Source of the DNA: CAYOUV01 sp963790075
GTDB taxonomy: Bacteria; Chloroflexota; Anaerolineae; Anaerolineales; Villigracilaceae
DNA: 64,000 nucleotides
Direction: 5' to 3'
Assembly: GCA_963790075.1 (NCBI GenBank)
Contig: CAWBNG010000007.1
Location: forward strand, 248,001-312,000
In this document: positions 1 to 8,435 of the stretch, in pieces
Numbering within the stretch: position 1 is the stretch's first letter
How the letters are laid out: every line of letters begins with the position of its first letter
Notes under the pieces: generated by a model
The model's input: only the letters and a program-made list of their open reading frames with translations
Database searches by the model: none
What the model was told of the DNA's origin: nothing
Program-made: the position numbers and the translations under genes

Positions 1-245
1 GGGAGCTTGGCTACACTCCCAAATATAAAGGTAAACACCAGCATGGTCATTACCGGCTGAATGACTGCCCAGGCTGCGCCCAGCATCGTCTGTTTGTAGC
101 GCACCTTCAAGTCACGCCAGATCATAAAGAAAATCAACTCGCGGTAGACCCACAGGTCGCGTAAATTGAGCGCGGCTAAACCGCGCGACGGTCGGATGAC
201 CATCACCGGTACTTCCGTCTTGGGGGCTATAGCAACTTCAGTCAT
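1..245 (-). CDS. ABC-2 type polysaccharide export permease, N-terminal part (runs off the window)
   Basis: Only the first 81 codons are present; the gene continues beyond position 1. The visible protein has a short cytoplasmic N-terminus, then the stretch RDLWVYRELIFFMIWRDLKV followed by RYKQTMLGAAWAVIQPV and the start of a hydrophobic segment. That amphipathic entry helix and the RYK-x-LG-x-AW-x-xxQP signature are typical of Wzm/RfbA-type permeases, which with a Wzt ATPase export O-antigen or other lipid-linked glycans across the inner membrane. It starts 4 bp after the fcl stop, so it is probably in the same operon. The ATPase partner would be expected to the left of this window. Confidence 0.82.
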   Translation of the reverse strand, partial: MTEVAIAPKTEVPVMVIRPSRGLAALNLRDLWVYRELIFFMIWRDLKVRYKQTMLGAAWAVIQPVMTMLVFTFIFGSVAKL

Positions 246-249
246 GCAA

Positions 250-1215
250 TCAGTTCTTTCGGTTTTGCCTGTACCACGCGATTGTGCGGCGCAAACCTTC
301 TTCGAAGCCTACCTGGGCTTGCCAGCCAAAATAATCCCTGGCGCGCGTCACGTCCAAACCCCGGCGCGGTTGACCATTAGGCTTGCTCGCATCCCAGGTC
401 AGTTTGCCTTCAAATCCGGTCAGGCCGGTGATCATCTCGGCCAGATCCTTGATCGATATTTCGTGGCCCGACCCAAGATTGACCGGCTCGGCGCTATCAT
501 ACTTTTCGGTCGCAGCCAGGATGGCTTCGGCAGCATCCTCCACGTACAGGAATTCGCGCGTCGGAGAGCCATCTCCCCAGACGACCAGTTCCTTCTCGCC
601 ACGTTCCTGCGCTTCGATGGATTTGCGAATCAAGGCCGGGATGACGTGCGAGGAGGTCAGGTCGAAATTGTCGCGCGGTCCGTACAGGTTGACCGGCAGC
701 AAATAGATGGCATTGAAGCCATACTGCTGGCGGTAAGCTTGCGCCTGGACGAGCAGCATCTTCTTCGCCAAACCGTAAGGCGCATTGGTTTCTTCAGGAT
801 AGCCAATCCACAGGTCTTCTTCCCTGAAGGGCACAGGCGTAAACTTGGGATAAGCGCAGACCGTCCCGATGGCGGTGAACTTGCCGACCCCGCGCTGCCA
901 GGCCTGGTGCATCAACTCAACCCCCATCATCAAGTTGTCGTAAAAGAATTCGGCCGGGTGCTCGCGATTTGCCCCGATCCCGCCAACGTGGGCGGCCAAA
1001 TGAATGACGACCATATTCTTCGGGTCAATGCCCGCGAGAAGGTCATCATACAGGCGTCGGACAGCCTCACGATCGACCAGATTGTAGTCTTCGATGCGTG
1101 GGATAAAAATATCGGTCGCACCTCGCTGACGTAGTTTTTCGGTCACGAACGAACCAAGGAACCCGGCCCCTCCGGTCACGACCACGCGTTTTGCTTGCCA
1201 GAAGTTTTCAGTCAT
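250..1215 (-). CDS. fcl: GDP-L-fucose synthase
   Basis: Extended short-chain dehydrogenase of 321 aa. It converts GDP-4-keto-6-deoxy-D-mannose to GDP-L-fucose with NADPH (3,5-epimerisation then 4-reduction). The Rossmann motif TGGAGFLGS is at residues 14-22, and the catalytic YxxxK pair is Tyr147 and Lys151 (YGLAK). The length matches the family (about 310-320). A good ribosome site (AAGGAAA) sits before the ATG. The gene lies between another epimerase/dehydratase gene and the export permease. Its pathway partner gmd is about 20 kb away at 21.5 kb, under an operator of the same kind as the one heading this operon. Confidence 0.93.
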   Translation of the reverse strand: MTENFWQAKRVVVTGGAGFLGSFVTEKLRQRGATDIFIPRIEDYNLVDREAVRRLYDDLLAGIDPKNMVVIHLAAHVGGIGANREHPAEFFYDNLMMGVELMHQAWQRGVGKFTAIGTVCAYPKFTPVPFREEDLWIGYPEETNAPYGLAKKMLLVQAQAYRQQYGFNAIYLLPVNLYGPRDNFDLTSSHVIPALIRKSIEAQERGEKELVVWGDGSPTREFLYVEDAAEAILAATEKYDSAEPVNLGSGHEISIKDLAEMITGLTGFEGKLTWDASKPNGQPRRGLDVTRARDYFGWQAQVGFEEGLRRTIAWYRQNRKN

Positions 1216-1226
1216 GTCAGGTTTCC

Positions 1227-2237
1227 TTATTGGACAATAAACTGCGCATTGCGATAATGTTTATCTTGAGGATTGCGGATCAACCCGGTCTGGATCGCGT
1301 TGAGCACTTCGCGCACACCGTCGTCGACGGTCAGTGTGGCTTTGAAACCCAGCTCGCGCCGGATCTTCTCAAACGAGACGGTAATGTCGCGCATGTCCCC
1401 CCCAAAGGACATATCTTTGTAATGCACAAAAGTCTCCGGCAAGCGTTTGAGTACAAATCCAACGATTTCATCCTTGCTAAAATTACCATCTTCGGTTCCC
1501 AGGTTGTATACCTGTCCGCGAACTTTCTCGTCATGGGCATCCAATCCCAGAATGATGCCGCGCACCACATCTTGAACGTGCACGAACGAACGCGAATAAC
1601 CACGCTGATAGATGATCAACTCGCGCTTGGCATATGCGTCCAGGGTGAACTGGTTGACAATCAGGTCAAAGCGTGTGCGCGGAGAAATACCATACAGGGT
1701 CGCAAACCGAAAAATCAGGGGGGCGCATTGCGCGTCTTTTTGCCCGAGCAAATATTCTTCAGCCGCGATTTTCGTTTCAGCGTATAGGGATTGGGGATTG
1801 AGCGGCGACTTCTCGGTCACCGGTTGGCCATCGGATCGGCCATAATTGCTGTATGTGGAGGCAAACACGAAGCGTTCCACGCCCAGGCTATCCGCCTGCT
1901 CGAAGACCATTTGCGTGGCCTCGACATTATACTTCCAGGCCACCTGGCTGCCCACTGCCTGGCAGGCGGGAAAACCGACGATCGCTGCCAAATGAACCAA
2001 TGCATCCGGTTTCGGCCAATCACGCGGCAGCGAGTCGCGGATCGCGCGTGGTTCGGTCACGTCGGCTTTGATAAAACTGAAGCGCGGGTGTTGCAGGAAA
2101 CCCAACAAGGATTCGCCACCGAAAAGTAGCAAATCCATAACCGTTACCCGGTGACCAAGACGCAGCAAGTCAGCCGCCAACAGCGAACCAATGTAACCAG
2201 CCCCACCCGTGATCAGCACATGCCGGTCTCGATTCAT
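1227..2237 (-). CDS. NAD-dependent epimerase/dehydratase (nucleotide-sugar SDR)
   Basis: Extended SDR enzyme of 336 aa acting on a nucleotide sugar; the exact substrate cannot be read from sequence. The NAD-binding motif TGGAGYIGS is at residues 10-18 and the catalytic YxxxK is Tyr152/Lys156 (YAETK). I chose the ATG at 2237 because it overlaps the stop of the upstream regulator gene as ATGA and has a strong GGAGGTGGAGG ribosome site. A longer reading frame extends to 2333 but would overlap the regulator. The C-terminal part has the usual SDR substrate domain with a HVQDV motif. Probably supplies a further sugar for the same polysaccharide as fcl. Confidence 0.88.
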   Translation of the reverse strand: MNRDRHVLITGGAGYIGSLLAADLLRLGHRVTVMDLLLFGGESLLGFLQHPRFSFIKADVTEPRAIRDSLPRDWPKPDALVHLAAIVGFPACQAVGSQVAWKYNVEATQMVFEQADSLGVERFVFASTYSNYGRSDGQPVTEKSPLNPQSLYAETKIAAEEYLLGQKDAQCAPLIFRFATLYGISPRTRFDLIVNQFTLDAYAKRELIIYQRGYSRSFVHVQDVVRGIILGLDAHDEKVRGQVYNLGTEDGNFSKDEIVGFVLKRLPETFVHYKDMSFGGDMRDITVSFEKIRRELGFKATLTVDDGVREVLNAIQTGLIRNPQDKHYRNAQFIVQ

Positions 2238-2710
2238 GCCTCCACCTCCATGTGCAATAGAACTTTCAGGCCACGCACTTCGAGCACCGGAGCATCCCCA
2301 TCCTGGGTGATCTCCAATCCCTGTTCGATACACGTCAACCGGCAGACATCGGCTACATCGCCCCCGCCTTCGATTTTGACGCTCTTATAACCCGCCAGAC
2401 GGATATTCTCAATCTGTTCCTTCACCCGCTGACGCATATTGCGGTACAGCTTGAACTGCTGCTCCACGTAATCCACGGTCAGGCGCCCTCGGAGTGCGAT
2501 CCCTTCCGGCGTAATGATGTAGCGCAGCTTTTTGCGTTCCGCACGTTTGATCTTCACATAGCCTTTGGATATCAGACGCTTAAGATGCCAGTTGACCGTC
2601 CCAACCGCCACACCAAGCTGGGTGGCCAGGGTCGCCTGGGTCACATCCGGATCGTGTTCGATATGTTCAAGGATGGCCATTTCGCGGCCAGTATCAGGGG
2701 AAGTTTCCAT
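2234..2710 (-). CDS. Winged-helix transcriptional regulator of the polysaccharide locus
   Basis: 158 aa. Residues 24-48 form a clear helix-turn-helix (TQATLATQLGVAVGTVNWHL), followed by a wing at about 51-67 and a helical region to about 105. The C-terminal 50 residues form a small alpha/beta domain with GGGDVADVC that I do not recognise; it could bind a ligand. The layout resembles MarR/ArsR-like regulators found in exopolysaccharide clusters. It heads an operon with an epimerase, fcl and the export permease, with an ATGA overlap to the next gene. Two inverted repeats lie directly upstream, and similar ones precede two other transcription units in the locus, so it is probably autoregulatory and the local master regulator. 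The regulator-site pairing is inference. Confidence 0.88.
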   Translation of the reverse strand: METSPDTGREMAILEHIEHDPDVTQATLATQLGVAVGTVNWHLKRLISKGYVKIKRAERKKLRYIITPEGIALRGRLTVDYVEQQFKLYRNMRQRVKEQIENIRLAGYKSVKIEGGGDVADVCRLTCIEQGLEITQDGDAPVLEVRGLKVLLHMEVEA

Positions 2711-2718
2711 AATTCCAA

Positions 2719-2762
2719 AATTCAGTTGCTGAATTATACATCAAAATTCAATTGTTGAATTT
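2719..2762 (-). promoter_or_regulatory. Promoter with two inverted-repeat operators for the regulator operon
   Basis: Two palindromes are visible. Site 1 (2719-2735) is AATTCAG-TTG-CTGAATT, with perfect 7-bp arms. Site 2 (2744-2762) is AAATTCAA-TTG-TTGAATTT, with perfect 8-bp arms. Their centres are 26 bp apart. On the minus strand a TATAAT -10 box lies at 2738-2733 and overlaps site 1. Site 2 covers the -35 area and also the stop codon of the upstream gene. This arrangement suits repression by the adjacent winged-helix protein. Confidence 0.72.
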
Positions 2763-4752
2763 AAGGACAGTTTCCTGGTCCATCCTGTGGAACGTAAATC
2801 GCGATGCTATCTGCGGGAAAGGCCTGGTCTTCACGATAATTACACAGGATGGGTTTGACCACGTACCGCACCCAGGCATTGTTTTCCTCTCCCATTGCAG
2901 AACTACTATCCTGGTAATTGAATTTTAGCGGATCGACGACGATCGCTGCAAAACGATGGTGCCGCATGTCGGATTCAAAGGAGAGCAGATAAGCTTTGTT
3001 TTGTGCCATAGCCATTTCCATCAATTCTTCGCGCTCGTATTCGGGGATCAGTTGAGCCCCTTTGAGCATGCGCATGGAAATCAGATGGCGTTGTGTGATG
3101 AAGAGGATCTCCCCGCCTTGCGCATTGACCTGATCGACCCGTTGTTGGAGCGCAGCCAATGTCGCCTGGGCTTCGGCGTGATCATAGGTAAATAAAGTAA
3201 CTCTCGATGACGACGTGAACCACATCGGGATCAAAACGAGCAATGCGATCAAACTCCAATGGAATGCAATCGGTTTCGCTGCCCGACCATCTTCAGGCGC
3301 ATATCGCCCAAAGAACAAGTAAGCAAAAATAATCAGCAAGAGAAGCGTATAGGCATCCATATTGTGTAAATTTGCTCCGCCCCCGATCTTGAGGGAGACG
3401 ATGATGCCTCCAGCAAAGAGCACCAGCAAGGCACTTACAAGCAGTCCCAATCGCAGCGGATGCCAATCGGTACGATGCCTATAGCTGAGCACCCCAATTG
3501 CAATTAAAAGTGGGGAAGAGAAAATCAGGATACCAGGCAATACTCCAAAGTTGTAGGAAGCATTGGGCCAAAGACGATACCAGAGTAGATCGGATGACAG
3601 GCTGGTAAAGAAAAAGCTCGTTTCCGAAATTCCCGAAAGGGCAATATATACACGTTCTGAAGCGAGTGCGATCATTGTGCCGCTCACAAACCACAAAGCA
3701 GGTCTGGCCAAATAGCGGGAGAGAGATTTGCCGCGATACGGCACTTCCAGCAAATATAAACTGGCAGCCAATATACCCGGCATAGGATACCAATTTATCC
3801 GGCTGATGCCACACCAGATTGAACTGAGAATCAAGGCCAGCCAAATACGGCGCTCATCCTTCAGGGTAAACCCCCACAGCATGATCAAGACAGGCACTGC
3901 TAGATGCAAGTAGAGCGGCCCAACAAAAAGATAAAGGAACACCCATAATCCAAAACTCCACTTCAACACGCGATTATGAATTTTGAGGCGCGAAATCAAG
4001 GCAGGTGAAATCAAGCCCAACAATAATAACCAAATCGCCACTTGCCAAAAACGATGGAACCAAAGGGGAGCATTGAAAAGATATGGTGGGACGAGCAATA
4101 AGTGCAAACTGGGGTGCAGTATCGGCCAGGGAAATCTCTGCCCGTATATCCCTTGTGAAAGGAATAACGAGGGGTAATAAAAACGGCTGGTTTCGGACCA
4201 GCGCAAGGCAAAGGGATAATCCGTAATGGCGGGAAGATAAGCAACAATTCGATGAAGGCTGGCCTGAACCAATATCGGGATCGCAAAAACCAGCACCAGG
4301 GGAACATCTTTCCAATTTGTTTTCAGAACCTTGGCGCCTGCCAGCGCAAATCCCAGAAACACCAGCCAGCGAAAGGCATCCTGACTACGCAATAGGAAAT
4401 TTAACTTTTGATTGGTATCAAAAATTAAATATGAGGCGACAATTCCCAGATAAAGTGTAATCCCTGGCAGGCGCGACAGGCGCACATCCTGGCCGAATTC
4501 CAACACTGATAGGATTCGGTCGCGCCAGGAGGTCCAGGTTAACCCGACCAACAGTAAGCAAAACAATCCCGCCAGAACCAGGGCTGTCAGAGCCAGACTC
4601 CAGCTCGTGCTGGCCAGAAAATCAATGCCCATTGAACGGGCATAGCCTGTTGCCTGCCAAACCGAGCCAAACACCAAGGCTCCGAATACGAATAAGATCA
4701 ACCGCCAAAAGGTTAGACGCGATGGGGGTATCATTTTCTGGTTTATTTCCAT
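2761..4752 (-). CDS. Large polytopic membrane protein, GT-C-like, with C-terminal soluble domain (paralogue 1)
   Basis: About 663 aa, with roughly a dozen hydrophobic segments over the first 510 residues and a hydrophilic C-terminal domain of about 140 residues. No known family was recognised with certainty; the topology resembles GT-C glycosyltransferases or polymerases acting on lipid-linked sugars. It is a clear paralogue of the protein at 13822-15789: both share ITDYPF/VTDYPF, WSE-x-SR-x-YY, LLWYRL-x-PN, KIGGG-x-x-LHNMDAY, a C-terminal RHL and MEMAM-x-x-N-x-x-YL, and ENNAW. I prefer the ATG at 4752; a TTG at 4782 in the same frame is possible. Transcription probably starts at the operator-controlled promoter at 4827-4854. 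Confidence 0.8.
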   Translation of the reverse strand: MEINQKMIPPSRLTFWRLILFVFGALVFGSVWQATGYARSMGIDFLASTSWSLALTALVLAGLFCLLLVGLTWTSWRDRILSVLEFGQDVRLSRLPGITLYLGIVASYLIFDTNQKLNFLLRSQDAFRWLVFLGFALAGAKVLKTNWKDVPLVLVFAIPILVQASLHRIVAYLPAITDYPFALRWSETSRFYYPSLFLSQGIYGQRFPWPILHPSLHLLLVPPYLFNAPLWFHRFWQVAIWLLLLGLISPALISRLKIHNRVLKWSFGLWVFLYLFVGPLYLHLAVPVLIMLWGFTLKDERRIWLALILSSIWCGISRINWYPMPGILAASLYLLEVPYRGKSLSRYLARPALWFVSGTMIALASERVYIALSGISETSFFFTSLSSDLLWYRLWPNASYNFGVLPGILIFSSPLLIAIGVLSYRHRTDWHPLRLGLLVSALLVLFAGGIIVSLKIGGGANLHNMDAYTLLLLIIFAYLFFGRYAPEDGRAAKPIAFHWSLIALLVLIPMWFTSSSRVTLFTYDHAEAQATLAALQQRVDQVNAQGGEILFITQRHLISMRMLKGAQLIPEYEREELMEMAMAQNKAYLLSFESDMRHHRFAAIVVDPLKFNYQDSSSAMGEENNAWVRYVVKPILCNYREDQAFPADSIAIYVPQDGPGNCP

Positions 4753-4812
4753 TGAATTAAAGCGAGCACAGGATTCCGCCAATCAATATTTTCGAGCAAA
4801 CCGAATAACCAA

Positions 4813-4854
4813 AATTCAGCGATTGAATTATAACCTCAACAGGTGGACGGTCAA
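4813..4854 (-). promoter_or_regulatory. Promoter and operator for the 4752-2761 membrane protein gene
   Basis: Read on the minus strand: -35 TTGACC (4854-4849), 16 bp spacer, -10 TATAAT (4832-4827). The inverted repeat AATTCAG-CGA-TTGAATT (4813-4829, one arm mismatch) overlaps the -10 box and the expected start of transcription. The layout matches the gmd promoter at 22458-22499 almost exactly, which argues that the same repressor acts on both. Confidence 0.72.
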
Positions 4855-4865
4855 GGGACTGCCCT

Positions 4866-4893
4866 TTGCAAAACCAGACAACCCATATACAAT
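4866..4893 (+). promoter_or_regulatory. Putative promoter of the methyltransferase-glycosyltransferase gene
   Basis: TTGCAA (4866-4871), 16 bp spacer, TACAAT (4888-4893). The predicted transcript would begin only a few bases before the ATG at 4903, and no Shine-Dalgarno sequence is visible there, so the message may be leaderless. Prediction from consensus only. Confidence 0.4.
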
Positions 4894-4902
4894 TTTGACA
4901 TA

Positions 4903-6345
4903 ATGGAGATCCTGCCCACAACAACCACCGCTAAATCCTACCGCCATGCCCGCCAGTCGCACTGGAATCACATCGCGCAAAAACGCAGCACTTGGCAGGG
5001 ATGGGGCGGAAGCTATCACCGCCGCCTGGATGCGATCTACCGTTTTCTAATCAGCCCGGGCCAGCGTGTGCTGGAGATTGGCTGCGGGGAGGGGGATTTG
5101 CTGGCAAGCGTCCGGCCAGGATACGGCCTGGGGGTGGACTTTGCCGAGGGCATGGTCGAACGGGCGCGCCAACGCCATCCAGAATTGGACTTCCTTCAGG
5201 CCGACGCCCATGATCTTTCCGCGGTTGAAGGCCCATTTGACGTCATCATTTTCTCCGACACGATCAACGACTTATGGGACGTTCAGGCGGCTTTCGAGCA
5301 AATTTCGCGTCTGTGTACATTTCGCACGCGTATCGTAATCAACTTTTACAGCCATCTTTGGGAATTGCCGCTGGGAATCGCTCAAAAACTCCAGCTTGCC
5401 AACCCACTGCTGCCGCAGAACTGGCTTACCCAGCCCGATGTAATCGGTATGCTCAGGCTGGCTGGATTCGAGCTTATTCGTTCCGGGCATGAGGTGCTGT
5501 GGCCGTTGCCATTGCCGTTCCTGGACAGCCTGCTCAATCGCTTCCTGGTACGCTTCTGGCCCTTCAGCCACTTGGCGCTAGCCAATTTTCTCATCGCCCG
5601 CCCCCAGCCAATCGAGGTGAAGGAGAAACCATCAGTGTCGGTAATTGTCCCGGCCCGCAATGAGGCCGGCAACATATCCACGATTTTCAAACGACTGCCA
5701 AAAATGGGCAGCGAGACGGAGTTGATCTTCGTCGAGGGACACTCGCAAGACGACACCTATGTGGCCATTGAACGAGAGATTGCGGCGCATTCATCAACCC
5801 CCAGCCGGGTGTACCGTCAAACCGGTATTGGCAAAGCCGACGCAGTCCGGCTCGGCTTCGAGCAGGCATGCGGCGAGATCTTGATGATCCTGGATGCCGA
5901 TCTGACCGTCCCACCGGAGGACCTGCCGCGTTTTTACCAAGCACTCTGTAACCGCACTGGAGAGTTCATCAACGGGGTACGGCTGGTTTATCCAATGGAA
6001 GGGCAGGCCATGCGCAGCCTCAATCTGTGGGGGAATAAATTTTTTAGCATAGCCTTCTCGTGGTTGCTGGGACAATCCATCAAGGACACGCTCTGCGGCA
6101 CAAAAGTGCTCTGGAAAAAAGACTACGAGTTCATCGCCAGCAATCGCTCTTATTTTGGTGAGTTCGACCCCTTCGGCGATTACGACCTGATTTTCGGGGC
6201 CGCCAAGCTTAACCTTAAGATCGTGGACTTGCCCATCCGCTATCGTGAACGGACCTATGGCAGCACCAACATCCACCGCTGGCGGCATGGCTGGCTGTTG
6301 GTCAAAATGGTAGCCTTTGCCGCGCAAAGACTAAAGTTTGTGTGA
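4903..6345 (+). CDS. Fusion of SAM-dependent methyltransferase and GT2 glycosyltransferase
   Basis: About 480 aa with two domains. Residues about 30-190 form a class I methyltransferase with motif I LEIGCGEGD (57-65) and an acidic loop GVDFAEGM. Residues about 243-470 form a GT-A family 2 transferase, starting SVSVIVPARNEAGN and carrying DADLT (331-335), similar to polyprenyl-phosphate sugar transferases of the DPM1 type. The only plus-strand gene of this half of the cluster. It is divergent from 4752-2761 and convergent with 8384-6390. I chose the ATG at 4903; an in-frame GTG at 4843 would put the start inside the divergent promoter. It could both transfer and methylate a sugar, or the methyltransferase half may modify the lipid-linked acceptor; substrate unknown. 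Confidence 0.86.
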   Translation: MEILPTTTTAKSYRHARQSHWNHIAQKRSTWQGWGGSYHRRLDAIYRFLISPGQRVLEIGCGEGDLLASVRPGYGLGVDFAEGMVERARQRHPELDFLQADAHDLSAVEGPFDVIIFSDTINDLWDVQAAFEQISRLCTFRTRIVINFYSHLWELPLGIAQKLQLANPLLPQNWLTQPDVIGMLRLAGFELIRSGHEVLWPLPLPFLDSLLNRFLVRFWPFSHLALANFLIARPQPIEVKEKPSVSVIVPARNEAGNISTIFKRLPKMGSETELIFVEGHSQDDTYVAIEREIAAHSSTPSRVYRQTGIGKADAVRLGFEQACGEILMILDADLTVPPEDLPRFYQALCNRTGEFINGVRLVYPMEGQAMRSLNLWGNKFFSIAFSWLLGQSIKDTLCGTKVLWKKDYEFIASNRSYFGEFDPFGDYDLIFGAAKLNLKIVDLPIRYRERTYGSTNIHRWRHGWLLVKMVAFAAQRLKFV

Positions 6346-6347
6346 GC

Positions 6348-6379
6348 AAAAAAACCACGCCTCCCGATTTTGGGCGGCG
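6348..6379 (-). terminator. Intrinsic terminator after the 8384-6390 gene
   Basis: On the minus strand an 8-bp stem (CGCCGCCC / GGGAGGCG, one mismatch) with a 6-nt loop is followed by TGG and seven T residues. It lies between two convergent stop codons and ends the long minus-strand run. Confidence 0.7.
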
Positions 6380-6389
6380 GGTTGCCGGA

Positions 6390-8384
6390 TCATTTGCAAC
6401 TGCTGATATCAACCAGTTCCCGATAATCTGGAATCATCTCCCCATGACTTTCTTTGGCACCATCCATTTGCTGGATCAGGGTGGCACACGGATTTCCCAG
6501 CAAATCCTGATGCTCCTTGAAATAATCCTTGTCGAAATACATATAACGGAACCCGGCTGCATGCACTTTGACCGGATCGGGGGCCTTGACCAGGTCCACC
6601 CAGCTATCCTTGGGGACGTACCAGGTGATCGATGAGTCGGTAAATCGGCCGAAAATCGTCGGCGGCCGGCTGGGTACCGTATCGAAGACCATCGCACCCG
6701 GCTCAAGCTGGTCCCAGTAGGCAGCGTACATACGAACGTCCAGGTCAGACACGAAGTAGGAAGCGACAGGTTTATAGGCCGCGTTAAATTGATTTCCAAG
6801 CAGGACAAGGCCACTGAGCATGGATACTCCTGCCAAGCTCAACATAGTGGCTTTGATAGTTTGCGAACGTTTTTCAGCCCAGAGCCATACCAACGGAACA
6901 GCGTAAATCTTGCAAACATCAATTACGCCGACAAACAATCGGCCAGTTGCAGTGATACCGGCGTTTCCGGCATATTGTACGAAAATCGAGAGCAAGCTCA
7001 CGACACCCAAGCCAACAAAACCAGCTTCAAACCAGCGCTCGCCTTTTAGCGCTTTCAGTCCCCATATCACCACCCAGGGAAAAGCAAAGATCACGGGACC
7101 AATTTCCAGGACTGCGGCCAGCAATTGGAACGGATCAGTAATGGCCAGTGGTCCCAGGTGAGCTGACATGACCGAAGGGGGCCAGATAAAATAAAAAGAA
7201 TTCCGAAAATACGCTGAACTTGCGGAGGCACCGGGCAGCAATCCACGTGCAGCCTCGGTCAACAATCCACCCTGAAAGAGTGCCAGTAAGCCGGCAACAC
7301 CTGCGATAAGAATCCAGGGATAAACCGATTTCGCTAATCGAAAGGTGCGGTTTATGATGGCCCAAGCACCCAAAGCCAGGAAAAAGCCCAAGTACCAAAT
7401 GCCGTATTGCACTTCATTCGCCAGCGCTAAAGAAGCCAACAGGATGGCAACCAGCCAGCCAGCCTTCCAATCACGCTTGGATTGTGAAACAAAAAACAAG
7501 AGCAAAAAGATGAGCAGCGGGGTTGTTCCCATGCCACCCAGAGCCATGTTCAGGGGAGCGTGGACGCCGCTCACCCAGGCAAATGGGATCGGGAAGGGGC
7601 CGGCGCCGTCGATCTTCCAGGCTTCGCCCAGAAGTGTGACCAGATTCGGGCCACTTTGGGCGGCCGATCCGAGCAGGGTGACGTGAGTGGATATGGCTTT
7701 GACCAATGAGCCGGGCAGGAACAACATGAGCCAACGCGTGCCGCCGGCCAGGGTCAGGAAAATCGCCGAGAACGTTCCGGCAATCCAGTTGCGCGTCAGG
7801 TGGTAAGCCCACAAGCCACCCAAAATGATGGTTAATGCCGTGGTTAAACCGCGCGCCAGGTCGAGCGCCGTCCAGGGAGTCGTTTGGAACATTCGCATCA
7901 GTTGGGCAGCGAATAATAGCAAAAAATGATGGTAGCCAAAACGCACATTGGGATCGAGCGCAAAGTGAGGCGGAATATCACCAGTCGCCATCATTGAAAC
8001 GGTGGGCAGATTCTGGTAATCATCAAAAATCCCCAGCCCTCTACCCAACAAGGCAAGCAAAATTGCCAATCCCAAATACAGGCTAAGCCAACCTGGAGAG
8101 AAAGAAAGGTTCCGCCTTAGAGTTTCCCGGATCGGCCATGCTGCGATGATTCCAATCACCAACACCAAAAGAGCGGAAATCCAGAAAGCCAATGGAAGAG
8201 CAACATAACGAGCAATGAAATTTGCCCCCCAATTGGCAATCACAATTCCCAGACCCAAGCCAACTATAAGATATTCATGACGCCCCAGGTCTAGAAACCG
8301 CTGCGCCAAAAGCCACCCACTAAACCCCCACAAGAAAAGGGCCAGTGCAAAAGCAATTAGGTTGAATTCCTTTAACAAATACAT
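6390..8384 (-). CDS. Large polytopic membrane protein, possible GT-C glycosyltransferase
   Basis: 664 aa, with about a dozen predicted membrane segments spread over the first 550 residues and a short soluble tail. There is a loop with GIFDDYQNLP, an acidic motif early in the chain as in GT-C enzymes that use polyprenyl-linked sugars; otherwise no family signature was recognised. Its ATG has AAGGGA upstream. Its neighbour to the right is a GT4 transferase gene in the same direction, 51 bp away, and a terminator follows the stop, so it is probably the last gene of its operon. Confidence 0.75.
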   Translation of the reverse strand: MYLLKEFNLIAFALALFLWGFSGWLLAQRFLDLGRHEYLIVGLGLGIVIANWGANFIARYVALPLAFWISALLVLVIGIIAAWPIRETLRRNLSFSPGWLSLYLGLAILLALLGRGLGIFDDYQNLPTVSMMATGDIPPHFALDPNVRFGYHHFLLLFAAQLMRMFQTTPWTALDLARGLTTALTIILGGLWAYHLTRNWIAGTFSAIFLTLAGGTRWLMLFLPGSLVKAISTHVTLLGSAAQSGPNLVTLLGEAWKIDGAGPFPIPFAWVSGVHAPLNMALGGMGTTPLLIFLLLFFVSQSKRDWKAGWLVAILLASLALANEVQYGIWYLGFFLALGAWAIINRTFRLAKSVYPWILIAGVAGLLALFQGGLLTEAARGLLPGASASSAYFRNSFYFIWPPSVMSAHLGPLAITDPFQLLAAVLEIGPVIFAFPWVVIWGLKALKGERWFEAGFVGLGVVSLLSIFVQYAGNAGITATGRLFVGVIDVCKIYAVPLVWLWAEKRSQTIKATMLSLAGVSMLSGLVLLGNQFNAAYKPVASYFVSDLDVRMYAAYWDQLEPGAMVFDTVPSRPPTIFGRFTDSSITWYVPKDSWVDLVKAPDPVKVHAAGFRYMYFDKDYFKEHQDLLGNPCATLIQQMDGAKESHGEMIPDYRELVDISSCK

Positions 8385-8435
8385 TGGTATCCCTTGACAA
8401 ACAACCGGTGAGGCAAATCCTTCTATGTAAGTGTT

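Noticed and set aside
2234..2333. An N-terminal extension of the epimerase gene to 2333
   Set aside because: The extension only covers the end of the regulator gene, and the ATG at 2237 has both a strong ribosome site and an ATGA overlap.
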